Below the pieces are notes generated by a model. That model worked only from the letters and a program-made list of their open reading frames with translations, was not told the origin of the DNA and did not search any database. A program made the translations under genes and the position numbers. Below, piece by piece: positions 1-6,105 of a stretch of DNA of 7,852 bases. The stretch is from NCBI GenBank assembly GCA_022825185.1, contig JAJDYK010000065.1, positions 1 to 7,852 on the forward strand. Reading direction: 5' to 3'. The first letter of the stretch is position 1; every line of letters begins with the position of its first letter. This DNA is from Candidatus Latescibacterota bacterium. Its GTDB lineage: Bacteria > Latescibacterota > UBA2968 > UBA8231.

Positions 1-115
1 AGCTGTCGCTAATCGGCTGTAGAAAGAGGCCAAACGACTGGCGGATCCCCATGCTGGCGAGGACCGTCAACGCACTGAAGAGCACGATGATCGTCGTCTG
101 GCGAGTAGTGGTCAT
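1..115 (-). CDS. MFS transporter, N-terminal fragment (cut by the left edge)
   Basis: Reading the minus strand from the ATG at 115-113 gives 38 residues before the window ends. They are a short polar Thr-rich start, a hydrophobic first membrane segment (about residues 8-23) and the stretch GIRQSFGLFLQPIS. A Gly-x-Arg-Gln-x-Phe-Gly-x-Phe pattern just after the first helix is typical of major facilitator superfamily carriers related to the oxalate/formate antiporter group, which act in the inner membrane as solute/proton or solute/solute exchangers. The rest of the usual 12-helix, roughly 400-residue protein lies outside the window, so the substrate is unknown. No clear Shine-Dalgarno precedes this ATG, so the exact start is uncertain. 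The gene is divergent from the toxin-antitoxin pair. Confidence 0.68.
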   Translation of the reverse strand, partial: MTTTRQTTIIVLFSALTVLASMGIRQSFGLFLQPISDS

Positions 116-252
116 GGAATAGATGAAGTGAAGAGGGTGAATTGGTAGAGTATTAGTCGTTTGTTGATGTTGAATCTATTTTTAATACACTTTCTATTAG
201 CGAGCGTGAGCTTTCTGTTTCTGTCAGGAACTCCTATCCATAGTTTAGAGTA

Positions 253-281
253 TTGGAACAGATAACCGAATAATCGATAAA
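253..281 (+). promoter_or_regulatory. Possible promoter of the toxin-antitoxin operon
   Basis: The 189-base spacer 116-304 is clearly more AT-rich than the surrounding genes. Within it, TTGGAA (253-258) is followed after 17 bases by GATAAA (276-281), a plausible sigma-70-type pair 24 bases before the antitoxin ATG. The pentamer GATAA occurs twice, 15 bases apart (261-265 and 276-280), and ATCGAT (273-278) is a small palindrome. Antitoxins of this class often autoregulate, but no convincing long operator palindrome is present. The rest of the spacer holds nothing else that I can support. Confidence 0.25.
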
Positions 282-304
282 AACGTCTTCTAGGAGAAGC
301 CAAC

Positions 305-526
305 ATGACCGCGACCGCACAAGAAGTCTTCACCGAAACCGTTCGCGCCTTACCACCGAGCGAGCAATTTCGTCTCGCAGCACTCATTTTACAGGAGCTG
401 GCACAGTCCGAAGTGGTTGTTGTGGAACGAAGTGATACTTGGAGCGAACAAGACCAAAGCGACTTGACCTCTGCCACCTTACAGTATGCGGCAAAACTCT
501 ACCCGGAGGAAGAGGAGCTTGTTTAA
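305..526 (+). CDS. Type II antitoxin partner of the MazF/PemK-like toxin
   Basis: This is a 73-residue acidic protein preceded by AGGAG (292-296), 8 bases before the ATG. The N-terminal part (about residues 5-34) reads as one or two amphipathic helices with the pattern LPPSEQFRLAALILQELAQ. It is followed by a Val-rich strand (VVVVE), the motif SDTWSEQDQSDL (43-54) and an acidic tail with four consecutive Glu. Small proteins with this LPP-E--RLA-LIL start and S-x-W-S-x-x-D motif are commonly encoded directly before MazF-fold toxins. Their role is to bind and neutralise the toxin, and often to repress the operon. The gene overlaps the likely toxin start by 8 bases, as expected for translational coupling. 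No classical ribbon-helix-helix or AbrB-type DNA-binding motif is obvious. The identification rests mostly on size, position and partner. Confidence 0.7.
   Translation: MTATAQEVFTETVRALPPSEQFRLAALILQELAQSEVVVVERSDTWSEQDQSDLTSATLQYAAKLYPEEEELV
505..510 (+). promoter_or_regulatory. Shine-Dalgarno that sets a TTG start for the toxin
   Basis: GGAGGA lies 8 bases before TTG (519-521) in the toxin frame, which is near-ideal spacing. The same bases encode the Glu tail of the antitoxin (GAG GAA GAG GAG at 506-517). The earlier in-frame ATG at 486 lacks a comparable ribosome site and would add a basic 11-residue extension not usual in this family. Confidence 0.6.
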
Positions 527-881
527 TCCGGGCGACATAGTGGTGCTTGACTTCCCTGGTGTAACGGGTATCAAACGCCGACCGACAGTAGTCATCTCCT
601 CTCCGGTTTATCATGCCTCGCGGCCTGACGTGGTCGTCGGTCTGATTACGAGTCAAACCGCAGCTCTTGGTCCTACGGACTACGTATTGCAGGATTGGTC
701 GCAGGCTGGTTTGCGGATGCCCTCAGTTTTTCGCAGTTTTTTCGCTACCCTGCCGCCTGCTACTCATCCTGAGCTTGTCGGCCATCTGTCGGATCGCGAT
801 TGGCAGGAGGTATGTGTATGTGTGAGAACGGCTCTGGCTCCACTGGCTTCCTCGGAGCCACCGGCAACCCCACCGCAGTAA
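519..881 (+). CDS. MazF/PemK-like toxin (putative mRNA interferase)
   Basis: From the TTG at 519 the product is 120 residues and begins MFNPGDIVVLDFPG, the usual first strand of the MazF/PemK/CcdB fold. KRRPTVVIS (19-27) matches the conserved basic-Pro strand that supplies the catalytic Arg in MazF. GLITSQ (41-46) matches the strand with the conserved Thr/Ser. GLRMPSVFRSFFATLP (64-79) and LVGHLSDRDWQEV (86-98) match the C-terminal half. Family members cut mRNA at short sequence motifs and are held inactive by the cognate antitoxin. An in-frame ATG at 486 would give 131 residues with a basic MRQNSTRRKRS head. I prefer TTG because of the ribosome site and because the family normally starts just before PGD. 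A Pro-rich tail (about 108-120) follows the fold. The cleavage site cannot be predicted. Confidence 0.8.
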   Translation: MFNPGDIVVLDFPGVTGIKRRPTVVISSPVYHASRPDVVVGLITSQTAALGPTDYVLQDWSQAGLRMPSVFRSFFATLPPATHPELVGHLSDRDWQEVCVCVRTALAPLASSEPPATPPQ

Positions 882-928
882 TCCGCTATCTTATCGACGC
901 AAAACCTCAAAGGAGTAAACCTCAATGA
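818..928 (+). CDS. Possible 36-residue small ORF linking toxin and lactonase
   Basis: AGGAGG (805-810) inside the toxin 3' end is followed after 7 bases by ATG (818-820). This opens a 36-codon frame that differs from the toxin frame. It ends at TGA 926-928, overlapping the lactonase ATG as ATGA. The peptide starts MCENGSGSTGFLGATG, is rich in Gly/Ala/Thr, and ends with a duplicated KPQ motif. A strong ribosome site plus a stop/start overlap is the architecture of a coupled leader peptide. However, the ribosome site also simply encodes Gln-Glu-Val of the toxin, and short open frames arise by chance in GC-rich DNA. I recognise no family. Confidence 0.18.
   Translation: MCENGSGSTGFLGATGNPTAVIRYLIDAKPQRSKPQ
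902..925 (+). repeat. 9-base direct repeat around the lactonase ribosome site
   Basis: AAACCTCAA occurs at 902-910 and again at 917-925, flanking AGGAGT (911-916), which contains the lactonase Shine-Dalgarno. The second copy ends on the A of the ATG. This may be a replication-slippage duplication with no function. Confidence 0.5.
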
Positions 929-1947
929 CCGCACAAGGACGACCCGTCGTCTTCGTATCGCTCACCGGCGACGAAGCCATCAAGCTCTACGACCTCGACC
1001 CCCAATCGGGCGCATTGGAACTGCGCGCCACCAGTCCGGCACACGGCCCGTCAGGCGCACTCTTTTTGCACCCGTCGCGCCCCGTGCTCTACGACGGCCA
1101 CGTCGGGTCCACAACCCTCGCCAGCTTCCACCTCGACACCGCATCGGGCGAATTGACCCTGATCAACAAGGTGGACACCGGCCTCGACACCCCCGCTCAC
1201 CTCATTACCGACCCCGCCGGTCGTTTCCTCCTCACCGCTTATTATACCGGCGGCGGCGTCACAGTCCACCGCTTGGACGACGACGGAGCCATCGGCGACC
1301 TCGTCCAGCGCATCGACACCGGCCCCAAGGCACACGCCGTCCTGCTGACCGAGGGCGAGCGCTTTGTCTTTGTGCCCCACGTTTGTCCCAATAATAAGAC
1401 CAGCCAGTTCCGCTTCGACGCCAGCACCGGCCAACTCTCGCCCAACGATCCGCCCGTACTGGCTCCACCGGCGGACGATTCCGGCCCCCGGCACATCTGC
1501 TTCCGTCCGCTCGGCGACGTCGCGTACATCGTCAACGAGCAGGCCAACACAGTCACCGCCCACCGCTTCGACCCCGAGCGCGGCACCCTCTCCATTTTCC
1601 AAGACATTTCGACCCTGCCCGCGGACTACGCCGAAGGCGGGAACACCGCCCACGTCGAAGTCCATCCCAACGGCCAGTGGTGCTACGCATCCAATCGCGG
1701 CCACGACAGCATCGTCGGCTACAACATCGACGCCGACGGCGCGATCAGCCCATTCGGACACTACCCAGTGCCAGCCAGCCCGCGCTCGTTCAACATCGAC
1801 CCAACCGGCACGTACCTGTACGGCGCTGGAGAAGCCGCCGACCGCATGACCTGTTACCAAATCGATGCAACCAGCGGCGCCCTACAGCCCATCGCAGATT
1901 ACGAAGTGGGCAGTCAGCCGTTTTGGGTCATGGTGACGACCCTTTAG
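925..1947 (+). CDS. Lactonase family protein, seven-bladed beta-propeller (6-phosphogluconolactonase-like)
   Basis: This 340-residue protein is close to the usual length for the lactonase/Pgl propeller family. It has no signal peptide, so it is probably cytosolic. AGGAG (911-915) lies 9 bases before the ATG. The chain shows repeated blade motifs of the type 'F-x-x-D-x-x-T/S-G-x-L' (for example near residues 24-31, 69-77, 164-171 and 313-320) and the family signatures GPRHICFRP (187-195), a following VNE (203-205), AHVEVHPNGQWCYASNRGHD (242-261) and SPRSFNIDPTG (285-295). Family members hydrolyse sugar lactones such as 6-phosphogluconolactone, although many propeller homologues act on other lactones. 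The stop overlaps the stop of the convergent dehydrogenase, whose product could be a lactone. That functional link is inference. The fold is secure and the exact substrate is not. Confidence 0.9.
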   Translation: MTAQGRPVVFVSLTGDEAIKLYDLDPQSGALELRATSPAHGPSGALFLHPSRPVLYDGHVGSTTLASFHLDTASGELTLINKVDTGLDTPAHLITDPAGRFLLTAYYTGGGVTVHRLDDDGAIGDLVQRIDTGPKAHAVLLTEGERFVFVPHVCPNNKTSQFRFDASTGQLSPNDPPVLAPPADDSGPRHICFRPLGDVAYIVNEQANTVTAHRFDPERGTLSIFQDISTLPADYAEGGNTAHVEVHPNGQWCYASNRGHDSIVGYNIDADGAISPFGHYPVPASPRSFNIDPTGTYLYGAGEAADRMTCYQIDATSGALQPIADYEVGSQPFWVMVTTL

Positions 1948-3200
1948 GCCAGCCCAAGCGCTTCGTCGATGTCCTGCTGATAGGCCCGCACGGCTCCGCC
2001 CATAATCTCCTCCATGGACAGCGAACGCCCAGCGAGTGCCGACTCATAGGCCCCCACAATCGCTGCGACGGCCTGCATCCCGCCGAAACCATCCACTTCG
2101 GGTTGGCCGCCGGTGAGTATGGCTTGGGCAAAGTCGTGGTATTCGATGGCCAAGTGCCGGGAGTCGATTTCGTAGAAAGATGTTGCGGAAGAATCGTATT
2201 CTACGCCGTCGGCACCAAAGAGGCGCTCGGTGATCTCGTCGAGGTGAAAATCCGGCAGGAGTTCGAGAATTTCGCGGCCTTTTAGCTCCTTGCCCTCCAA
2301 GCGCAGCACCACGGGCCGGCCATTGCGGTCACCGGGAGAATAGAGCGCACCCCAACGGCCGTGGACGCTGCGCTCCCTTCCCCGACCACCGCGACCTGCC
2401 ACCAGCACGAGCTGCGCCAGCGCACCAGACCGCATCCTATATAGCGCGACCACTGAATCCTCGCCTGTGGCCTCTACGGTATCGGGATAGGTCTTGACCC
2501 GCTCGCGGTAGGATTCAAGGGGATGATCGTCGAGTCCTTCCGGCTTGCGCCGCACCGGCTCGACGATGAAACCGCCGCCGAAAACGTGCGCATAGTCCCC
2601 CATGTAGTACTGGATGATGTCGCCGTAGTGGACGCCCATGTCCAAGCCAATGGCCCCCTTCTCCTTGAGATGGCGCCAAGGCGTGATGGCCATGGTGTCG
2701 CTGCCACCGGCCGACGCCTGGATCATCAAAAAGGGATCCCCGAGCAGGCCGGACTCGACGATGGCCCGCGCCAAGCGGTTGGGCGGGTCGCGGCGGTAGT
2801 TTTCGGCCGTGGCCAGCACGGCATTGCCGGTGCGGGCCGCGTCGATCATGGCTTGGCAGGCGCGCATGGTAATGCCGAGGGGCTTTTCCACCAGCGCGTG
2901 CTTACCGGCCAACAGAGCTGGCACCGCCACTTGGTGATGCACGGAGACATCGGTAACCACATCGACGGCCAGAATATCATCGCGCTTGAGCATTGAGTCC
3001 ATATCCGTAAAGATCAGCGGCTCGCGCCCGAACAGCCGCTGCACTTCGCGGGCGGCAAACTCGGCGTTTGCTCGGTTCACGTCGCAGACGGCCACCAATT
3101 CGACATTGCCGATGCCGCTGTCTTCTAACACCTTATAGGCCAAGATGTGGCGATGGCCCATGCCGCCGCAGCCGACGACGCAAAGCGGTACTTTTTCCAT
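1944..3200 (-). CDS. Gfo/Idh/MocA family NAD(P)-dependent oxidoreductase
   Basis: This 418-residue protein starts at the ATG at 3200-3198, with AGGAG (minus strand, 3213-3209) 8 bases upstream. The N-terminal Rossmann domain carries VVGCGGMGHRH (8-18), the dinucleotide-binding Gly motif, and an acidic strand end LVAVCD (35-40) that favours NAD(H). VEKPLG (104-109) is the family's EKP motif with its conserved Lys. GLDMGVHYGDI (185-195) is the substrate-domain motif, with Asp187, His191 and Asp194 in the usual places. The C-terminal alpha/beta domain follows. Family members oxidise or reduce sugars, inositols and related polyols, or open glycosidic bonds by redox chemistry. The C-terminal insert with RGGRGRERSVHGRWG (270-284) suits the longer sugar-dehydrogenase subgroup. 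The gene lies alone on this strand, convergent with the lactonase and divergent from the membrane protein. The substrate is not determined. Confidence 0.94.
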   Translation of the reverse strand: MEKVPLCVVGCGGMGHRHILAYKVLEDSGIGNVELVAVCDVNRANAEFAAREVQRLFGREPLIFTDMDSMLKRDDILAVDVVTDVSVHHQVAVPALLAGKHALVEKPLGITMRACQAMIDAARTGNAVLATAENYRRDPPNRLARAIVESGLLGDPFLMIQASAGGSDTMAITPWRHLKEKGAIGLDMGVHYGDIIQYYMGDYAHVFGGGFIVEPVRRKPEGLDDHPLESYRERVKTYPDTVEATGEDSVVALYRMRSGALAQLVLVAGRGGRGRERSVHGRWGALYSPGDRNGRPVVLRLEGKELKGREILELLPDFHLDEITERLFGADGVEYDSSATSFYEIDSRHLAIEYHDFAQAILTGGQPEVDGFGGMQAVAAIVGAYESALAGRSLSMEEIMGGAVRAYQQDIDEALGLA

Positions 3201-3227
3201 AATAGGGTCTCCTGTTGTGTGTGCGGA

Positions 3228-3256
3228 AAGTCGTGCGCGGCTGTGGGCATTGTCAA
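3228..3256 (-). promoter_or_regulatory. Possible promoter of the oxidoreductase gene
   Basis: On the minus strand, a perfect TTGACA (3256-3251) lies about 50 bases upstream of the oxidoreductase ATG, in the divergent spacer. The best -10 candidate after a 17-base gap is CGACTT (3233-3228), or GACTTT with an 18-base gap, and both are poor. Only the -35 element is convincing. Confidence 0.25.
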
Positions 3257-3272
3257 GGGGAAGGCAAAACTC

Positions 3273-3279
3273 GGAAGGA
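3273..3279 (+). promoter_or_regulatory. Ribosome site supporting a TTG start for the membrane protein
   Basis: GGAAGGA ends 5 bases before TTG (3285-3287) in the frame of the DUF6785-type protein. No ATG occurs in this frame between 3153 and residue 36 of the protein. The two early ATGs (3147 and 3153) lie inside the divergent oxidoreductase gene and would add a 46-residue head that does not resemble a family start. Confidence 0.5.
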
Positions 3280-3284
3280 ACATT

Positions 3285-5243
3285 TTGCTAAAGCGTTCGC
3301 CACCGACGATAAAGGGATGCACGCCCAAGGCGCTGATCGTCGGGCTGCTCGGTGCCGTTTGCATCGGCCTCGGCTCGACCTATAACGACATGATCGTCAA
3401 AGGCTCCGGGCTGGCCGTGTGGAACCTGACCCCTGCGGCGATCTTTCTCTTTTTCGTCCTCGTCCTCCTCTTAAACCCGCTCTTACGGCTGCTGCATCCG
3501 CGCCTGCCCTTGCAGCGCGGCGAACTGGCCGTGGCCTTCTTCCTGATCCTGCTAGCCAACACCCTGTCGAGCCGCGGCCTGCCCGCGCAACTCCTGCCGG
3601 TCATCACGGGGGCCTATTACTACGCCACGCCGGAAAACGGCTGGGCCGAGATCGTCCAGCCCTATATGCCCGATTGGCCGGTGCCCCAAAGCCGCGACGC
3701 CATCTGGGGCTTTTACGAGGGCGACCCTACGGGTTCCGTGCCGTGGGCGATCTGGGCGGCCCCTCTGCTCTACTGGGCCGTCTTTGGCTTGGCGCTCTTT
3801 CTGGCGATGGTCTGCCTAATGGTGATCGTGCGGCGGCAATGGGTAGAGCGCGAGCGCCTAGCCTATCCCATGGTCCAGCTTCCCTTGGCCATGATCGCCG
3901 ACGATGGCCGCGGACGGACCATCAAACCCCTGTTCCGCAGCGGGTTTATGTGGCTTGGCTTTTCTCTCCCCTTTGTCCTCGCCTCGATCAACGCCTTGCA
4001 CAACTACTTTGTGGTCGTCCCTTCAGTCAGCCTCTCCCTCGACAGCATCCCGGTCTTTCGCGGCATGGCGTCCCTGAGAATGTACCTGAGTCTGTCGATG
4101 GTGGGATTTTCCTACTTCGTGCCGCAAAACATCGCCTTGGGCCTGAGTTTCTTTCACCTCGTAAACGTGGTGCAGCGGGGCCTGCTCGGGGTGTTGGCTT
4201 GGGGAGGTAAGGATGAGACGATGGGGGCGTACAGCCAGTACACCGACCCGATCATCATCCACCAAGCCATGGGCGGCATGATCGTCTTGGTACTGGGGTC
4301 GCTGTGGGTGGGCAGAGCGCACATTAGGGACGTGCTGCGCAAGGCCTTTCTCGGCGCACCAGACGTAACTGACGCGGATGAAATCATGTCCTACCGCGTC
4401 GCCGTGTGGGGAGCTATCATCAGCTTCCTGACGATGGGCGTCTGGCTCTGGCAATCGGGCATTCCGCTGCTCTTTGTTCCCTTGCTGCTTTTTGGTGCCT
4501 TTGTCGGGTTTATGACCATCGCCCGCGTCGTCGCACAAGGTGGGGTCGCGTCCATGTTTCCGCCCACCAACGGGCCGGACTTCGTCGTCGCCAATGTCGG
4601 CGGCACCGTATTGGGCACTAAGGGCATGGCTGGCATGGCCCTGAGCTATGCCTGGAGCGTGGACACCTTGATCCTAATGATGAGCGCCTGCGCCAACGGC
4701 CTCAAACTCGTCACCGAAATCACCCTGCCCCATCGCCGCCGCCTCTTTGGTGCCATAGTCGCGGTAATCGTCCTGACGCTCGGCTGCGTCGTTGTCTTGA
4801 CCCTCTATCTGGGCTACGAGTACGGAGCCATCAATCTGTCGCGGTTTTACTTCAACAACGTCGCGCAGTACCCCTATCGCTTTATGGAGAAGAGCATTCT
4901 CAATCCGTTCGACCCGCGGCCGAGCACGTGGCTGCACATCGGCACTGGCGCAGCTATCATGGGCGGGCTGATGGCCGTCCAATACCGGTTTTTGTGGTGG
5001 CCCTTCCACTCGCTGGGGTTTCCGGTCAGTTGCGTATTTGGCAAGATGTGGTTCAGCGTCTTTATCGCCTGGCTCATCAAGAGCACAGTGCTCAAATACG
5101 GCGGGCTGACGCTCTTCAATCGCCTCAAGCCCTTCTTCTTGGGACTGGTGCTAGGCGAGGCCGTCGCAGCCGGGACGTGGGTGCTCATCGACTATATAAC
5201 CGGTATGCAAAACAATTATCTAGGCGGGATCGTGTTCCAGTGA
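3285..5243 (+). CDS. Polytopic membrane protein of the DUF6785/DUF6784 family
   Basis: From the TTG at 3285 the product is 652 residues, close to what I recall for this family. It has about 13-14 hydrophobic segments (roughly 16-38, 46-68, 79-98, 158-183, 219-238, 268-290, 327-345, 371-390, 393-412, 450-470, 488-512, 551-568, 585-603 and 615-637). Recognisable motifs are YYYATPENGWAE (111-122), RRQWVERERLAYP (183-195), AQGGVASMFPPTNG (417-430), WWPFHSLGFP (571-580) and LKPFFLGLVLGE (614-625). The first part corresponds to DUF6785 and the last third to DUF6784. I know of no established function. Many long helices and conserved polar or Gly/Pro stretches in membrane segments suggest a transporter or channel. 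It leads a rightward block with two amidohydrolases and an ABC-type binding protein, which suggests uptake of the compound they process. The alternative start at 3147 (698 residues) is unlikely. Confidence 0.85.
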   Translation: MLKRSPPTIKGCTPKALIVGLLGAVCIGLGSTYNDMIVKGSGLAVWNLTPAAIFLFFVLVLLLNPLLRLLHPRLPLQRGELAVAFFLILLANTLSSRGLPAQLLPVITGAYYYATPENGWAEIVQPYMPDWPVPQSRDAIWGFYEGDPTGSVPWAIWAAPLLYWAVFGLALFLAMVCLMVIVRRQWVERERLAYPMVQLPLAMIADDGRGRTIKPLFRSGFMWLGFSLPFVLASINALHNYFVVVPSVSLSLDSIPVFRGMASLRMYLSLSMVGFSYFVPQNIALGLSFFHLVNVVQRGLLGVLAWGGKDETMGAYSQYTDPIIIHQAMGGMIVLVLGSLWVGRAHIRDVLRKAFLGAPDVTDADEIMSYRVAVWGAIISFLTMGVWLWQSGIPLLFVPLLLFGAFVGFMTIARVVAQGGVASMFPPTNGPDFVVANVGGTVLGTKGMAGMALSYAWSVDTLILMMSACANGLKLVTEITLPHRRRLFGAIVAVIVLTLGCVVVLTLYLGYEYGAINLSRFYFNNVAQYPYRFMEKSILNPFDPRPSTWLHIGTGAAIMGGLMAVQYRFLWWPFHSLGFPVSCVFGKMWFSVFIAWLIKSTVLKYGGLTLFNRLKPFFLGLVLGEAVAAGTWVLIDYITGMQNNYLGGIVFQ

Positions 5244-5250
5244 AGTGCGC

Positions 5251-5279
5251 TTGAACGGCGCTATTGAAACGGCTATCTT
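5251..5279 (+). promoter_or_regulatory. Possible promoter for the amidohydrolase pair
   Basis: In the 94-base spacer after the membrane protein, TTGAAC (5251-5256) is followed after 17 bases by TATCTT (5274-5279). Each element has 4 of 6 consensus bases. A near-copy of the upstream element, TTGAAA (5264-5269), lies 13 bases downstream of it. No terminator-like hairpin was seen in this spacer, so readthrough from the membrane-protein gene is equally possible. Confidence 0.25.
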
Positions 5280-5337
5280 ATCTGCCCCCAGATACTAAAG
5301 ACATCGTCAAGCAGCGCGAAAACATCACCTAAATTTC

Positions 5338-6105
5338 ATGGCATCACAGCAAAACAGCGGGCAGTTGAGCTTCCGCGCCCGCGTCCCCGTCTTCGACGCT
5401 AACATCGGCGTCGGCCACTGCCACGACCGGCCCTCGCCGTTTGCCGATGTGGCCGAGCTGCGGGCGGAAATGCAGCGCCACGGCGTGGAGCGCGGCCTGA
5501 TCTACCACCTCCAAGGCGAAACCATCAGCGCGATTGAGGGCAACGAGGCTCTGCGCGCTTGGTGTGGCGATGGACTCGTCCCCCAATGGATCGCCGGCCC
5601 GAGCGCAGACTCGTTGGCGCAACTGCGCGCGCTTCACGCCGCGGGCGAGGTCTCCAGCGTCCGCCTACACAACACCGAGGCGAGCCGCGTCCCCTTTGCC
5701 GACTGGATCTACGGCGAGTTGCTCGCTTGGCTGGCGGCCGAGCGCATCCCCCTGTGGGTCTCGCTAGCCGACACCCCGGTCGCCGAAGTCATGGAAACCT
5801 TGCGCCGCTTCCCCGATTTACAAGCAGTGCTCCTCGGCGCGCACTACGTGCATTCCCTCGCCTTGCGCCCCCTGCTCAGGGCACTGCCTCAAGCGTCACT
5901 GGAACTGAGCCGCTTTGAGAATCTGGGCGGCATCGAGGCTCTGATCGGCGAATTTGGCGTGGAGCGGTTCCTCTATGGGTCGTACTACCCGCGCTACGCC
6001 ATGGGGCCGATGCTCTTTTACCTGCACCACTTGGCCATTGACGACGACGCGCTCGCGGCTTTGACCGCGGGCAATCTAGAGCGCATTCTCGGAGGGGCCA
6101 CATGA
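5338..6105 (+). CDS. Amidohydrolase-fold protein with degenerate metal site (probable pseudoenzyme)
   Basis: This 255-residue protein is collinear with the next gene and fits the amidohydrolase-2 type TIM barrel. Shared landmarks are an N-terminal V-F-D-x-x-x-G-V-G strand (18-26), the helix around residues 37-50, and FLYGSYYP (211-218), which corresponds to the family's L-F-G-S-D-x-P. The catalytic residues are mostly missing. The HxH pair is replaced by Asn22 and Gly24, the mid-barrel His by Ser142 (WVSLAD), and the C-terminal Asp by Tyr216. Only His169 (LGAHYVH) might stand in for the remaining His. It is therefore unlikely to be a normal metal hydrolase, and may be a regulatory or structural partner of the intact paralogue that it overlaps by ATGA. 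No Shine-Dalgarno precedes the ATG at 5338, and a TTG at 5365 is an alternative start. The frame is intact, with no sign of decay. Confidence 0.72.
   Translation: MASQQNSGQLSFRARVPVFDANIGVGHCHDRPSPFADVAELRAEMQRHGVERGLIYHLQGETISAIEGNEALRAWCGDGLVPQWIAGPSADSLAQLRALHAAGEVSSVRLHNTEASRVPFADWIYGELLAWLAAERIPLWVSLADTPVAEVMETLRRFPDLQAVLLGAHYVHSLALRPLLRALPQASLELSRFENLGGIEALIGEFGVERFLYGSYYPRYAMGPMLFYLHHLAIDDDALAALTAGNLERILGGAT

Noticed and set aside
167..265. A 32-codon frame on the plus strand encoding a hydrophobic peptide (MLNLFLIHFLLASVSFLFLSG at its start), reminiscent of a type I toxin.
   Set aside because: There is no Shine-Dalgarno before the ATG, and T-rich DNA yields Leu/Phe-rich frames by chance. 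No antisense RNA promoter could be paired with it.
812..823. ATGTGT repeated twice in the toxin 3' end as a possible microsatellite.
   Set aside because: Two units are too few to be a functional repeat. They encode the ordinary V-C-V-C strand of the toxin.
1051..1860. Long minus-strand open frame opposite the lactonase (269 codons).
   Set aside because: It is a shadow frame. The plus strand encodes clear lactonase motifs throughout, while the minus product is Val/Gly/Ala-rich with no recognisable domain.
2526..2567. Inverted repeat ATCGTCGAG / CTCGACGAT with a 24-base loop inside the oxidoreductase gene.
   Set aside because: It falls wholly within well-conserved coding sequence, has a long loop and no T-run. 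Arms of this kind are expected by chance in GC-rich codons.
3147..3284. N-terminal extension of the membrane protein from ATG 3147.
   Set aside because: It lies over the divergent oxidoreductase start and its ribosome site, reads as low-complexity Ala/Lys/Cys sequence without family resemblance, and a better ribosome site serves TTG 3285.
5244..5337. Similar length (94 and 95 bases) and a shared CATCAC-containing segment in the spacers before 5338 and before 6932.
   Set aside because: The common bases are few, gapped and at different distances from the start codons, so they do not support a duplicated regulatory element.
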